Shown piece after piece: positions 24,353-33,280 of a stretch of DNA of 46,554 nt. Under the pieces are notes generated by a model. The model ran no database searches, was not told the DNA's origin, and worked only from the letters and a program-made list of their open reading frames with translations. Numbering within the stretch: position 1 is the first letter of the stretch; every line of letters starts with the position of its first letter. This DNA comes from Desulfotignum sp. (lineage in GTDB: Bacteria > Desulfobacterota > Desulfobacteria > Desulfobacterales > Desulfobacteraceae), in the NCBI GenBank assembly GCA_011390635.1, contig JAABSA010000028.1, positions 5,080-51,633 on the forward strand, given 5' to 3'. A program made the translations under genes and the position numbers.

Positions 24353-25486
24353 ATGCCAGCTGATGTTTTTTTTATGGATCTGTCCGCCACATCCCGGGAA
24401 AATCTGCCGGATAAACTGGGCCGGTTGATCACAAAAACCGGTATTAAAAATATTCTGGGCCCAAAAGATCATACTGCCGTAAAAATACACTTTGGCGAAC
24501 AGGGCAACACCGCCTTTATCAGACCGGTTTTCATCCGTAAAATCATCCAAACCATCCGGAAAACCGGGGCTCTGCCTTTTCTTACCGATGCGAATACGCT
24601 TTATGTTGGAACCAGATCAAATGCCGTCTCCCATATCAAAACCGCCATTGAAAACGGCTTTTCCTATTCTTCCATGGACAACGCACCCATCATCATTGCC
24701 GACGGGCTTTTGGGAAAAAGTGAAACACCGGTGACCGTGGACAAAAAAAACTGCAGCCAGGTGTATATCGGATCCGAGATCGTGCATGCCGGTGCACTGG
24801 TATCGGTGGCCCATTTCAAAGGGCATGAATTATCCGGATTCGGCGGCACCATTAAAAATGTGGGCATGGGATCAGCTTCGCGCAGGGGAAAACTGGACCA
24901 GCATTCCAATGTATCCCCCAAGATCAAACGCAAAACCTGCATCGGGTGCGGTGAATGTGCGGCCCACTGTCCGGGTGAAGCTATTTTCCTGGAGGACAAA
25001 AAAGCCTACATCGCCAAAGAACGGTGTATCGGCTGCGCAGAATGCATTGTCCGATGCCCCACTGGATCCATTTCCATCAACTGGAACCAGACCATACCTG
25101 TTTTCATGGAAAAAATGGTGGAATATACCGAGGGGGTGTTGAAAAACAAGCGAAACAAAGCCTTGTTCATTAACTTCATCACCGACATCGCTCCCAAATG
25201 CGACTGCCTGTCCTATACCGAGTCCCCCATTGTCAATGATATCGGGGTGGTGGCATCCCTTGATCCGGTGGCCATTGACCAGGCCAGCGCGGATCTGGTG
25301 AACCAGCAGCAGGGACGTTCCCACACCGCCCTGAAAACCGGTCTGGCACCGGGGGAAGACAAGTTCAAAGGCCTGTATCCGGATGTGGACTGGACCCACC
25401 AGCTGGCGTATGCAGAAGAGATCGGCCTGGGAACCAGAGACTACAAGCTGGTGAAACTCAAAACCCTGGCTTATAAGAAATCCTGA
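24353..25486 (+). CDS. DUF362 protein with two [4Fe-4S] ferredoxin motifs
   Basis: 377 residues. The DUF362 part has AVKIHFGEQGNTAFIRP near 43-60, SVAHFKGHELSGFGGTIKN near 153-170 and NDIGVVASLDPVAIDQAS near 298-315. Two ferredoxin motifs are inserted at about 196-235: CIGCGECAAHCPGEAI and CIGCAECIVRCPTGSI. Proteins of this type are common in anaerobes; they are assumed to carry electrons, but the reaction is not known. No signal peptide, so cytoplasmic. AAGGAGG lies 5 nt before ATG 24353. A TATAAT at 24320-24325 could be a -10 box, without a clear -35. Confidence 0.9.
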   Translation: MPADVFFMDLSATSRENLPDKLGRLITKTGIKNILGPKDHTAVKIHFGEQGNTAFIRPVFIRKIIQTIRKTGALPFLTDANTLYVGTRSNAVSHIKTAIENGFSYSSMDNAPIIIADGLLGKSETPVTVDKKNCSQVYIGSEIVHAGALVSVAHFKGHELSGFGGTIKNVGMGSASRRGKLDQHSNVSPKIKRKTCIGCGECAAHCPGEAIFLEDKKAYIAKERCIGCAECIVRCPTGSISINWNQTIPVFMEKMVEYTEGVLKNKRNKALFINFITDIAPKCDCLSYTESPIVNDIGVVASLDPVAIDQASADLVNQQQGRSHTALKTGLAPGEDKFKGLYPDVDWTHQLAYAEEIGLGTRDYKLVKLKTLAYKKS

Positions 25487-25510
25487 TGCCCAGATCCACC
25501 CCCTGAGATG

Positions 25511-25613
25511 TCCTGCATCCGGCCTGCCTGTAAGAGCCGGAGAGGCCGGGGGGCCGGATTAATGCAGGAGCGGTTCGCTTCGCATGCAGAGGCGGTTCTT
25601 GAACCTGCTCTGC
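25511..25613. repeat. Two nested/adjacent inverted repeats between convergent genes
   Basis: First: TCCTGCAT-CCGGCC (25511-25524) can pair with GGCCGG-(ATTA)-ATGCAGGA (25552-25569). Second: 25586-25598 and 25601-25613 pair at 11 of 13 positions around a TT loop (GCAGAGGCGGTTC and its imperfect complement). The strip GCAGGAGCGGTTC (from 25564) resembles the left arm of the second hairpin. It lies between the DUF362 gene and fusA. It could be a REP-like element or a stabilising 3' structure; no gene is seen here. Confidence 0.6.
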
Positions 25614-25647
25614 TTATGGCAGATATTCAGCCAAATCTATCAGATGA

Positions 25648-27681
25648 TCAGACCTTGTCAAACCGGTCAAACTTCATGCTGAAAGTTCCCCGGCCCTGAG
25701 TGGCCGAGCGCAGGGCAGTGGAATAACCAAACATCCTGGCCAGGGGCACCACTGCATGGATGATCTGGATATTGGTTTTCGGGGTAATGGATTCCACCTT
25801 GCCTCCTCTGGTATTGAGGTCGGCTATGGCATCCCCCATATAGGTATCGGGCACAAAAACCTCCACCTGCATGATAGGTTCCAAAAGGGCCATTGATGCT
25901 TTTTCCAAAGCATCCTTGCAGGCCATGGAGGCACACACGGAAAATCCCAGGTCCGTGGTTTTGCCCTCTTGAAATTCCCCGCCCAACAGCATAATCCCCA
26001 CGTCCACCAAAGGATATCCCTTGAGATACCCGCCTTCCAGGCTTTCTCTGATGCTCTGTTCAATCGCCGGAACAAAATGGACAGGAATCTGGTCTTCAGG
26101 GGCCTTGTTATAAAAACTGATGCCGGTCCCCCGGTCCAGGGGTTTGAGCTGAATTCTGACTTTGGCATAATGGGTTTTTCCTGAAATCTCACGGTCAAAC
26201 ACAGCCTCGCCTGTGGCAGGAGCCGTCACCACTTCTCTGTACACCACCTGGGGGTTGCCTACATTAACCTGGGTGTTGAATTCCTTGCGCATCCGGGAAA
26301 TAATAATTTCCAGATGCAGTTCCCCCATGCCCGACAAGATTGTCTGGCCGGTTTCCTCATCTTTGGACACCTTGAGGGTGGGGTCTTCTATGGTGAATTT
26401 TTCAAGGACATTGTCCAATTTTTCCTGATCTGCATGGGTTTTGGGCTCAATGGCAATGGAAATCACCGGGTCTTCATACTGCATTCTTTCGAGGAATACC
26501 GGGTGATCCGGCGAGCACAGGGTATCTCCGGTTCCCGAATCCTTTAACCCCACTATCCCCACGATATCACCTGCAGATGCGTCTTTGATACGTTCCCGCT
26601 TGTTGGCATGCATGCGAAGTATCCGGGACAGTTTTTCTTTTTTCTGTAAAACCGGATTGAACACATCAGCCCCTGCTTCGATCTTTCCCGAATAAATTCT
26701 GGCAAAGGAAAGTTTGCGGCCCTCAATCATGGATACCTTGAAAATCAGGGCAGCCAGCGGACCGTTCTGTTCAGGGGGAAAATCAAGAAATTCACCGGAT
26801 TCCGGATGTACTCCCCGCACCGGCGGGACATCCAGGGGGCTGGGCAAAAGGTCCTGGATCGCATTGAGTAACGGCTGTATCCCTTTGTTTTTCAGGGCAC
26901 TGCCACAAAGAACCGGCACCATTTTTCTGCTTATGGTGGCGTTTCGGATAGCTGCAATCAAATCAGATCTGGAAATATCTTCCTCACCCAGATATTTCTC
27001 CATGATGGCATCATCATGCTCAGATACGGCTTCCAGCAGTTTTTCCCTGTATTCCTGTGCCAGATCTTCAAATTCCGGGGCTATATCTTCTATGGAATAC
27101 CGGGCTCCAAGGCTTTCATCATCCCACCGGATCTGCTGCATATCAATCAGATCAATGATACCGGCAAACCGGTCTTCCGTACCCATGGGAACCTGGAGCA
27201 TGACCGGGTTGGCTGACAGCTTTTCCTTTATGGATGCCACAGCCGCAAAAAAATCCGCACCGGTACGGTCCATCTTGTTGATAAAGGCCATCCTGGGGAC
27301 CTTGTAACGGTCAGCCTGGCGCCAGACCGTCTCAGACTGGGGCTCAACACCGCCGACAGCGCAGAACACACCAATGGCCCCGTCCAGAACCCGCAGGGCA
27401 CGTTCCACTTCAACGGTAAAATCCACATGTCCCGGGGTATCGATAATCTGGATGGTGGACTGCTGCCACTGGCAGGTTGTAACTGCCGAGGTGATGGTGA
27501 TTCCCCTGTCCTGTTCATCCTGCATCCAGTCCATGATCGCTTCTCCGTCATGGACTTCACCAAGTTTATGGGATTTCCCGGTATAATACAGAATCCGCTC
27601 GGTCACCGTGGTCTTGCCTGCATCGATATGGGCCATGATGCCGATATTTCTGATCTTTGATATGTTTTTTTTCTGGTTCAT
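25648..27681 (-). CDS. fusA: Elongation factor G, EF-G2-like
   Basis: 677 residues, slightly shorter than canonical EF-G (about 700). GTPase motifs: G1 AHIDAGKTT, switch [10 protein letters not shown]3 DTPGHVDF and G4 NKMD. Domains II-V follow, including [14 protein letters not shown] and the C-terminal [18 protein letters not shown] with [20 protein letters not shown]. It is a ribosomal translocase. It stands alone, away from rpsL-rpsG-tuf, so it may be a second EF-G copy with a special role (for example ribosome recycling) rather than the main one. A consensus promoter lies upstream with a leader of about 95 nt. Confidence 0.95.
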   Translation of the reverse strand: MNQKKNISKIRNIGIMAHIDAGKTTVTERILYYTGKSHKLGEVHDGEAIMDWMQDEQDRGITITSAVTTCQWQQSTIQIIDTPGHVDFTVEVERALRVLDGAIGVFCAVGGVEPQSETVWRQADRYKVPRMAFINKMDRTGADFFAAVASIKEKLSANPVMLQVPMGTEDRFAGIIDLIDMQQIRWDDESLGARYSIEDIAPEFEDLAQEYREKLLEAVSEHDDAIMEKYLGEEDISRSDLIAAIRNATISRKMVPVLCGSALKNKGIQPLLNAIQDLLPSPLDVPPVRGVHPESGEFLDFPPEQNGPLAALIFKVSMIEGRKLSFARIYSGKIEAGADVFNPVLQKKEKLSRILRMHANKRERIKDASAGDIVGIVGLKDSGTGDTLCSPDHPVFLERMQYEDPVISIAIEPKTHADQEKLDNVLEKFTIEDPTLKVSKDEETGQTILSGMGELHLEIIISRMRKEFNTQVNVGNPQVVYREVVTAPATGEAVFDREISGKTHYAKVRIQLKPLDRGTGISFYNKAPEDQIPVHFVPAIEQSIRESLEGGYLKGYPLVDVGIMLLGGEFQEGKTTDLGFSVCASMACKDALEKASMALLEPIMQVEVFVPDTYMGDAIADLNTRGGKVESITPKTNIQIIHAVVPLARMFGYSTALRSATQGRGTFSMKFDRFDKV

Positions 27682-27782
27682 TTTTTTACTGTTATGTCGC
27701 TTTATACGCTTTGGTTAGGAAAAATTCAGGTTTTCAAATCCCATGACATCGCGCCCATGGATACCGTAATTTTAAATGGTAT

Positions 27783-27811
27783 TTGATACAGTATTGTCTA
27801 TGGCCTGTCAA
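27783..27811 (-). promoter_or_regulatory. Promoter of the lone fusA
   Basis: On the minus strand TTGACA (27811-27806), a 17-nt spacer and TATCAA (27788-27783). The start point would be near 27776. The 280-bp region between fusA and the next plus-strand gene otherwise holds nothing that I can assign. Confidence 0.7.
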
Positions 27812-27961
27812 GAAAAGCTTGCAAAAACCGGATTGTTTTAATAAAATTACAATCCTTAATCAAAACCCCATATCTTGGATAAACCTGATTTGGATAACCC
27901 CAAATTGTTACACCCATAATTTTACACAGCGCTTATTATATTTTAGGAAAACCAGGACCAG

Positions 27962-28333
27962 ATGATTCCCGGGTTTGAAAAAATTGTGGAGGAAAGAATC
28001 AAAAAAGCCCAGAAAGAAGGGGCGTTTAATGATTTAGAGGGGATTGGCAAACCATTTGTTTTGGAAGAAAACCAGCAACAGGTTCCGGATGACTGCCGTT
28101 TGGCGTATAAGATACTGAAAAATGCCGGATTCCTGCCGCCGGAAATTGAATTAAAGAAAAAGATCACCCAGGCTGAACTTCTGCTTGAAGCCACGGATGC
28201 TGCATCCGGTGAGCACCGGGAAATCAAAAAAAAGCTCAATTATCTTTTGACCAGACTCGATACCATGAGGGGTGGTCTTTCCCCCTTGCTCACAGAAAAA
28301 TACAGGAAAAATATCATCAAAAAATTATCATGA
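27962..28333 (+). CDS. DUF1992 (DnaJ-homologue subfamily C member 28-like) protein
   Basis: 123 residues. The family pattern begins at the N-terminus, FEKIVEERIKKAQKEGAFNDLEGIGKPF, where the Gly-x-Gly-Lys-Pro element is characteristic, followed by DCRLAYKILKNAGFLPPEIEL and a charged helical C-terminus. There is no J domain. The function is not known; eukaryotic relatives carry a DnaJ domain, which suggests a chaperone-linked role. No signal peptide. ATG 27962 is preceded by AGGAAAACCAGG. Its stop overlaps the next gene by 4 bp (ATGA), so the two are probably translated together. Confidence 0.88.
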   Translation: MIPGFEKIVEERIKKAQKEGAFNDLEGIGKPFVLEENQQQVPDDCRLAYKILKNAGFLPPEIELKKKITQAELLLEATDAASGEHREIKKKLNYLLTRLDTMRGGLSPLLTEKYRKNIIKKLS

Positions 28334-28824
28334 AACTTCAGAAATCAGACAAAGAGGGTTTGTTCAAAAATCTATTTATCGGCTACTCCATCCTCCTGCT
28401 CCATGTGCTTCTTCTGGCAGGTATCGCACTTTTTGTGGTGTTCATAAAAGGGGTATTTACCTACCTGCCCTGGATCATGGGCGGCGCTGCTGTTCTGGTG
28501 CTTTTTATTGGCTGGCTCTTATACCGGCGAATGCACAAAAGTTCCTCCCAGATCCAGGACATGCTTTCCAATACGCAACTGGGGGACCGGAACATTGAAG
28601 TAAGTCTGCTGGGGGGGCTTGCCGCATTCAAAATCAATGCAAGACAAAATACCGATTTGCTGCTGGACAATCCCGGCAGTGAAACCGACAGGAACACCCG
28701 TCTTATCGAAACAGAAAGTGACAGGGCGGAACGTAAAATGTTTCAGCTGGATAACATGCTTGAAAAAGGACTGATCACAAAAGAAGAATTTGAAAAAGCA
28801 AGACAAACCATTATCCAGGGATAA
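28330..28824 (+). CDS. Membrane protein with C-terminal SHOCT-like domain
   Basis: 164 residues. Two hydrophobic helices (about 16-40 and 46-66) with short ends are followed by a soluble part. The last 30 residues (KMFQLDNMLEKGLITKEEFEKARQTII) match the short C-terminal SHOCT type, which is linked to oligomerisation. The middle (about 85-125) is not recognised. It overlaps the DUF1992 gene by 4 bp and ends 10 bp before ddl. The function is unknown; the only hint is its position beside envelope and purine genes. Confidence 0.8.
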   Translation: MKLQKSDKEGLFKNLFIGYSILLLHVLLLAGIALFVVFIKGVFTYLPWIMGGAAVLVLFIGWLLYRRMHKSSSQIQDMLSNTQLGDRNIEVSLLGGLAAFKINARQNTDLLLDNPGSETDRNTRLIETESDRAERKMFQLDNMLEKGLITKEEFEKARQTIIQG

Positions 28825-28834
28825 GGAAAACATC

Positions 28835-29794
28835 ATGGAAAAAATCAGACTCGCCCTTCTGGCAGGCGGCATTTCCTCTGAACGGTCCGTTTCTTTGAAC
28901 AGCGGCAACAAGGTATTTGATGCCCTTGACAAGGATAAATATGATATTTTGCGCTATGATCCAAAAACCGATCTCACACAACTGGTCATGGATGCCCCCA
29001 AAATCGATGCAGCCCTGATCATTCTCCACGGCCCCTTTGGAGAAGATGGCACGGTCCAGGGACTGCTGGATCTTCTGGATATCCCCTATCAGGGTGCCGG
29101 GGTCCTGGGGTCCGCTGTAGCCATGAACAAACTGTTGTCCAAACGCCTGTATAAAGGAGCGGATATCCCCACCCCCGCATTTCGGTCTTTTACCCCGAAT
29201 GATGCCGTTGACATTCCTGAACTGATCAGGGAACTGGGTCTGCCGCTGGTTGTAAAACCGGCCTGTGCAGGCTCCAGTGTCGGAATGACCATCGTCAAGA
29301 AAGAACCGGCTATGGAGCAGGCCATCCAGGAGGGCTTTTCCCATGATAACACCATTATCATTGAAGCCTATATCAAAGGCCTTGAACTCACCTGCGGGGT
29401 CCTGGGCAATGATGATCTCCAGGCCCTGCCGGTAATAGAAATCATACCAGGACAAGGCCATGAATATTTTGACTTTCAGGCCAAATATGTGGCAGGTGAA
29501 ACCGAAGAGATCTGTCCGGCCCGCATCGATTCCGAAACCACCCGCCGGGTCCAGGACCTGGCAGTCAAAGCCCACCAGGCCCTGTTCCTCAAAGGATATT
29601 CCCGCACCGACATGATGCTTACAGGAGAAGACCTTTTTGTTCTGGAAACCAATACGATCCCCGGTATGACTGCCACCAGTCTGTATCCCCAGTCTGCCAT
29701 GGCAGCCGGATATTCTTTTTCACAACTGCTTGACAAACTGATCCACCTGGCCATTGAAGAACACCAACATACAAATTTGAGGAGAAAAAAATGA
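28835..29794 (+). CDS. ddl: D-alanine--D-alanine ligase
   Basis: 319 residues. Joins two D-Ala with ATP for peptidoglycan synthesis. ATP-grasp blocks: LLAGGISSERSVSLNSG at the N-terminus, LHGPFGEDGTVQGLLDLLDI (about 66-85), LPLVVKPACAGSSVGMT, and VLETNTIPGMTATSLYPQSA at the C-terminus, with the metal-binding Glu and Asn. The usual EKxI-type loop is less typical. AAGGAAAA precedes ATG 28835; the frame runs 15 codons further upstream inside the SHOCT gene without a better start. It overlaps the next gene by 4 bp (ATGA), suggesting coupled translation with the purine gene. Confidence 0.92.
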   Translation: MEKIRLALLAGGISSERSVSLNSGNKVFDALDKDKYDILRYDPKTDLTQLVMDAPKIDAALIILHGPFGEDGTVQGLLDLLDIPYQGAGVLGSAVAMNKLLSKRLYKGADIPTPAFRSFTPNDAVDIPELIRELGLPLVVKPACAGSSVGMTIVKKEPAMEQAIQEGFSHDNTIIIEAYIKGLELTCGVLGNDDLQALPVIEIIPGQGHEYFDFQAKYVAGETEEICPARIDSETTRRVQDLAVKAHQALFLKGYSRTDMMLTGEDLFVLETNTIPGMTATSLYPQSAMAAGYSFSQLLDKLIHLAIEEHQHTNLRRKK

Positions 29795-31554
29795 ACATCC
29801 TTGTAGTGGGCGGTGGCGGCCGCGAACACACACTGGTATGGAAAATCAGCCAGAGCCCCATGGTTGAAAAAATTTACTGCGCACCGGGCAATGCCGGAAC
29901 CCGGGATTTGGCAGAATCCGTTGCCATTGATGCCGAAGATATCCAGGCCCTGGCTGCGTTTGCCAGAGACAATGACATTGATCTCACCGTGGTGGGCCCC
30001 GAAGGCCCTCTTGTCAAGGGCATTGTCGATGTGTTCCAGGAAAAGGGGCTTGACGTGTTCGGCCCCAGCCGGGCCGCTGCCCGTTTAGAGGGCAGCAAGG
30101 TTTTCTCCAAAAACCATATGCAGAAATATAATATCCCCTGCGCCATGGGAAAAGCGTTTACCGATCCTGCCAAAGCCAAGGCCTATGCCAGATTTTTAGG
30201 GGCTCCCTGCGTGGTCAAGGCCGACGGCCTGGCTGCCGGCAAAGGGGTGATCATTTGTGCCACCCTGGATGAGGCATACCATGCTATTGACGAAATGATC
30301 ACAGAAAATCGGTTCGGCGATGCCGGTGCCACAGTGGTGGTGGAAGAATGCCTGCAGGGAGAAGAAGCATCCTTCATTGTACTGACCGACGGCAAAACCG
30401 TGCTGCCCCTGCCCGAATCCCAGGACCACAAGCGGGCCATGGACAATGATGAAGGACCCAACACCGGCGGCATGGGGGCCTATTCCCCGGCCCCGGTACT
30501 GGATCACATGCTGCGCACCAAAGCCATGAACGAAGTGATGATCCCTGCTGTCCAGGGCATGGCTAAAGAAGGCACCCCGTTCAAGGGAGTACTCTATGCC
30601 GGGCTCATGGTAACCCAGGACAAAATCAAGGTGCTGGAGTTCAACACCCGTTTAGGGGATCCGGAAACCCAGCCCATTCTTATGCGCCTTAAAAATGATC
30701 TGGTACCGCTGATGGAAGCCTGCTGCAACGAGACGCTGCACCAGCATTCCGCGAAAATTGATCCCAGGGCTGCGGTGTGCGTGGTGGTTTCTGCGGGCGG
30801 ATATCCCGGACCGTATGAAAAAGGTCATGCCATCTTGGGCCTGGATGCAGCCAACAATGTAAAAAACACCATGGTCTTTCATGCCGGCACTGCCATGGAT
30901 GGTGACAAGGTGATCACGGCAGGGGGCCGGGTCCTGGGGGTCACCAGCCTGGGGGATACTGTGCAGCAGGCCATTGACACTGCCTATGAAGCCTGTGCCA
31001 AAATCTCGTTTACCGATCATTTCCATCGCAAAGACATAGGAGCCAAAGCAGTCAAACGCCTGTCCGTCCCGCCGAAAGTCGGGGTGATCATGGGATCGGA
31101 TTCCGATTTTGGAGTCATGGAAAAAGCCCTGGTCATTTTAAAACAGTTTGATATTCCGTATTACGTCACCGTAGCATCGGCCCACCGAACACCGGACCAG
31201 GCAGCAAGGCTTGCGTCACAGGCAAAACAAACCGGCATACAGGTGCTGATCTGCGGGGCCGGGCATGCGGCCCACCTGGCCGGGGTGATTGCGGCCCACA
31301 CAACCCTTCCGGTGCTGGGGGTCCCCATAGACTCATCTGCACTCCAGGGGCTGGATGCCCTGCTGGCAACTGTGCAGATGCCCCCTGGCATTCCGGTGTC
31401 CACCATGGCCATCGGCAAATCAGGCGCCCATAATGCCGGCATTTTTGCGGCCCAGATCATCGGTCTGTCAGATCCGGTGGTGGCTGAAAAACTGCTTGTA
31501 TTCAAGCAGACCATGGCTGCCAAAGTAGCAAAAAAGGCTGCCTCTTTTGCCTGA
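29791..31554 (+). CDS. purD: PurD-PurE fusion: phosphoribosylamine--glycine ligase and AIR carboxylase/mutase
   Basis: 587 residues, one open chain. Residues 1 to about 425 form PurD (GAR synthetase), an ATP-grasp enzyme: VVGGGGREHTLVWK, VVGPEGPLVKGI, CVVKADGLAAGKGV, DNDEGPNTGGMGAYSP, LEFNTRLGDPETQ. After a short linker (KRLSVPPK), from about 430, comes PurE: GVIMGSDSDFGVMEKA, ASAHRTPDQAARL, GAGHAAHLAGVIAA, VQMPPGIPVSTMAIGKSGA. In E. coli PurE the third block reads GAGGAAHLPGM. Typical lengths (about 425 and 160) add up, so both halves look complete. The two steps are the second and sixth of the purine path, so they are not consecutive. It overlaps ddl by 4 bp and the next gene by 8 bp. Confidence 0.94.
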   Translation: MNILVVGGGGREHTLVWKISQSPMVEKIYCAPGNAGTRDLAESVAIDAEDIQALAAFARDNDIDLTVVGPEGPLVKGIVDVFQEKGLDVFGPSRAAARLEGSKVFSKNHMQKYNIPCAMGKAFTDPAKAKAYARFLGAPCVVKADGLAAGKGVIICATLDEAYHAIDEMITENRFGDAGATVVVEECLQGEEASFIVLTDGKTVLPLPESQDHKRAMDNDEGPNTGGMGAYSPAPVLDHMLRTKAMNEVMIPAVQGMAKEGTPFKGVLYAGLMVTQDKIKVLEFNTRLGDPETQPILMRLKNDLVPLMEACCNETLHQHSAKIDPRAAVCVVVSAGGYPGPYEKGHAILGLDAANNVKNTMVFHAGTAMDGDKVITAGGRVLGVTSLGDTVQQAIDTAYEACAKISFTDHFHRKDIGAKAVKRLSVPPKVGVIMGSDSDFGVMEKALVILKQFDIPYYVTVASAHRTPDQAARLASQAKQTGIQVLICGAGHAAHLAGVIAAHTTLPVLGVPIDSSALQGLDALLATVQMPPGIPVSTMAIGKSGAHNAGIFAAQIIGLSDPVVAEKLLVFKQTMAAKVAKKAASFA

Positions 31555-32212
31555 TACCCCATTGGAAATACAGCGGGTGATCCAGGTCCATCCGGATCAC
31601 CCGGACCCGGATATCATCAAAAAGGCCGCCGGATGTATAAAAATCGGAGGCGTGGTGATATTTCCCACCCAATGTCTGTACGGCCTTGCAGCAGATGCCA
31701 TGAATCCGGCAGCGGTAAACAACATCTTTTCCATCAAAAAAAGAGAAAGAAACAATCCCCTCCTGGTCCTGGTTCACAGCAAAAAGGACTTGGAGGGGAT
31801 TGTGGCAAAAATTCCGGACCATGCGAAAATTCTGATGCACGCCTTCTGGCCCGGCAGCCTGACCCTGGTCTTTGAAGCAAAGCCCGGTATCTGTCATCTT
31901 CTCACCGCCGGCTCCGGCAAAATCGGTGTCCGGATACCGTTTCATCCCGTGGCACGGGCACTGATCCAGGCAGTCGGCGGCCCCATCACCGGCACCAGTG
32001 CCAACCTGTCCGGATCCCCCGGATGCAGCTGTATCAGCGACATGCCGTGGGAATTGATGCAGGCTGCAGATATGGTCCTGGATGCCGGCACCCTAAAAGG
32101 CGGCACCGGCTCCACCATCCTGGACATCACCCAGGATAAGCCCCGTGTTTTACGTGAGGGCGCTGTAACGCTCGATACCATCCGACAGACTCTGATATTT
32201 AAAAAGATGTAA
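31547..32212 (+). CDS. L-threonylcarbamoyladenylate synthase (Sua5/YwlC/YrdC family)
   Basis: 221 residues. Makes threonylcarbamoyl-AMP from threonine, bicarbonate and ATP for the t6A37 modification of ANN-decoding tRNAs. Blocks: GGVVIFPTQCLYGLAADA, NIFSIKKRERNNPLLVLVHS (the KxR-NPL nucleotide site), FWPGSLTLVFEAK, GKIGVRIPFHPVAR and ITGTSANLSGSPG. The highest start in frame is TTG 31547, which overlaps the PurDE stop by 8 bp; TTG 31562 or a GTG further in are also possible, and all leave the domain intact. It ends the ddl-purDE unit. Confidence 0.9.
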   Translation: MPDTPLEIQRVIQVHPDHPDPDIIKKAAGCIKIGGVVIFPTQCLYGLAADAMNPAAVNNIFSIKKRERNNPLLVLVHSKKDLEGIVAKIPDHAKILMHAFWPGSLTLVFEAKPGICHLLTAGSGKIGVRIPFHPVARALIQAVGGPITGTSANLSGSPGCSCISDMPWELMQAADMVLDAGTLKGGTGSTILDITQDKPRVLREGAVTLDTIRQTLIFKKM

Positions 32213-32290
32213 CAAGCTCCCCTGACCTTGACCGGAATTTCTCCAGCAAGGATATTCAGATGCATTATTTGGGTTGGCCTTGAAAACTTA

Positions 32291-32319
32291 TTGACAAGTG
32301 TATCATTTTTCACTATTAA
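32291..32319 (+). promoter_or_regulatory. Promoter of tRNA-Leu
   Basis: TTGACA (32291-32296), a 17-nt spacer and TATTAA (32314-32319), 11 bp before the tRNA 5' end. Confidence 0.8.
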
Positions 32320-32330
32320 ATATTGCTCGT

Positions 32331-32417
32331 GCCGGAGTGGTGGAATTGGTAGACGCAGAGGACTCAAAATCCTCCGCCCGCAAGGGTGTGCGAGTTCAAA
32401 TCTCGCCTCCGGCACCA
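32331..32417 (+). tRNA. tRNA-Leu (CAA)
   Basis: 87 nt with an encoded CCA. The acceptor stem GCCGGAG pairs with CTCCGGC, with discriminator A. The anticodon stem GAGGA/TCCTC encloses the loop CTCAAAA, anticodon CAA. The long variable arm and the T arm (GAGTTCAAATCTC) are as expected for tRNA-Leu. It has its own promoter and terminator and borders the accessory region to its right. Confidence 0.96.
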
Positions 32418-32430
32418 CAATAAAAACAAG

Positions 32431-32462
32431 GGGTTACGGTAAAATACCATAACCCTTTTTTT
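32431..32462 (+). terminator. Rho-independent terminator of tRNA-Leu
   Basis: GGGTTA (32431-32436) pairs with TAACCC (32450-32455), continued by GGTA/TACC across one mismatch, with a 3-nt AAA loop, and followed by seven T residues. Confidence 0.9.
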
Positions 32463-32503
32463 AATGCCCCAAATATTAATGTAATCAATATGTAATCATC
32501 CGG

Positions 32504-32592
32504 ATAATTATCCCTGCTTGAGTTTTCTGAGGCAGAATAAATTTTTGATACCCAATTGTATTCAAAACCTGCTATGGTCGATTTGTTCAGGG
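32504..32592 (+). repeat. Copy A of a ~90-bp direct repeat, upstream of the DsrE-like gene
   Basis: It aligns along its whole length with 33281-33370, differing at roughly one position in six or seven. Conserved core words are GAATAAATTT, TGATACCCAAT, GTATTCAAAACC and TATGGTCGA. It contains an imperfect hairpin, TTTTGATAC / GTATTCAAAA around CCAATT. The 302 bp between the tRNA terminator and the DsrE gene hold this repeat and otherwise nothing that I can assign. Confidence 0.85.
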
Positions 32593-32764
32593 AGGATGAT
32601 TGCAATTATGCAGCGAGTTTCGAAAGCACTAAAATTGAGACTTGTATAATTCAAATTTTGGTTTAAGTGGCCAGATAATATTCAAAATTATAAGATGGTA
32701 AAATGTGTGCGGAACCACACGTTAACTTGTTCGGCAAACGCAGAAACAACAAAGGAGAAATGGA

Positions 32765-33214
32765 ATGAAAAAATTTATGGTACTTATGCTTATGGTAGCC
32801 GTTTTTTTTGCAAGCATACCTTCATCTGTTGTAGCAGGCAATCTTGCGGCAGAATCAGTTAGAGACGGCGTTTTTCTTCACATCAGCCACGGCAAAGACA
32901 ATCCTCACAGGCTACTTATGGCCCTGAATATGGCGAATATCATGGCCGATGACCACGACGTTCTTGTCTACTTTGACATTAAAGCAGTCCACGCTGTGCT
33001 GAAGGATTCGGAAGATATTGTGTTTGCACATTTTCCTTCGTCCAAAGCTTCCCTGGCAGCCCTCAAAGCCAAAGATGCAATACTCATGGCATGTCCAGGA
33101 TGCTTGAAAGTGGCAGGAAAAACCAAGGAAGACTTGGCTGAAGGCGTTCAGATCGCTGATAAAAAGGTCTTTTTTTCATTCACAGAAGGGCGGATATTGA
33201 CCCTGGATTACTGA
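32765..33214 (+). CDS. Exported DsrE-family protein
   Basis: 149 residues. A signal peptide (about 1-24, basic start, hydrophobic core, SSVVAG cleavage region) predicts a periplasmic product. The rest is a DsrE/DsrF-like fold: VFLHISHGKDNPHRLLMALNMANIM, VLVYFDIKAVHAVL, and KDAILMACPGCLKVAG, where the CPGC pair lies at the position often used for sulfur transfer in this family. Most DsrE proteins are cytoplasmic sulfur carriers, so the exported form would act on periplasmic sulfur or thiols; this is inference. AAAGGAGAAATGGA precedes ATG 32765. It stands alone between the two copies of the 90-bp repeat. Confidence 0.85.
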   Translation: MKKFMVLMLMVAVFFASIPSSVVAGNLAAESVRDGVFLHISHGKDNPHRLLMALNMANIMADDHDVLVYFDIKAVHAVLKDSEDIVFAHFPSSKASLAALKAKDAILMACPGCLKVAGKTKEDLAEGVQIADKKVFFSFTEGRILTLDY

Positions 33215-33280
33215 TTGTTGCTGACCACAAGGGGAGGCTGGTATCAGTAGTGTCACTCAAGTTGCCATTGTCGATGCTGC

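Noticed and set aside
25508-25699. Small Arg-rich plus-strand open frame between DUF362 and fusA
   Set aside because: It lies over inverted repeats and the 3' end of fusA, has no ribosome binding site, and its composition follows the repeats.
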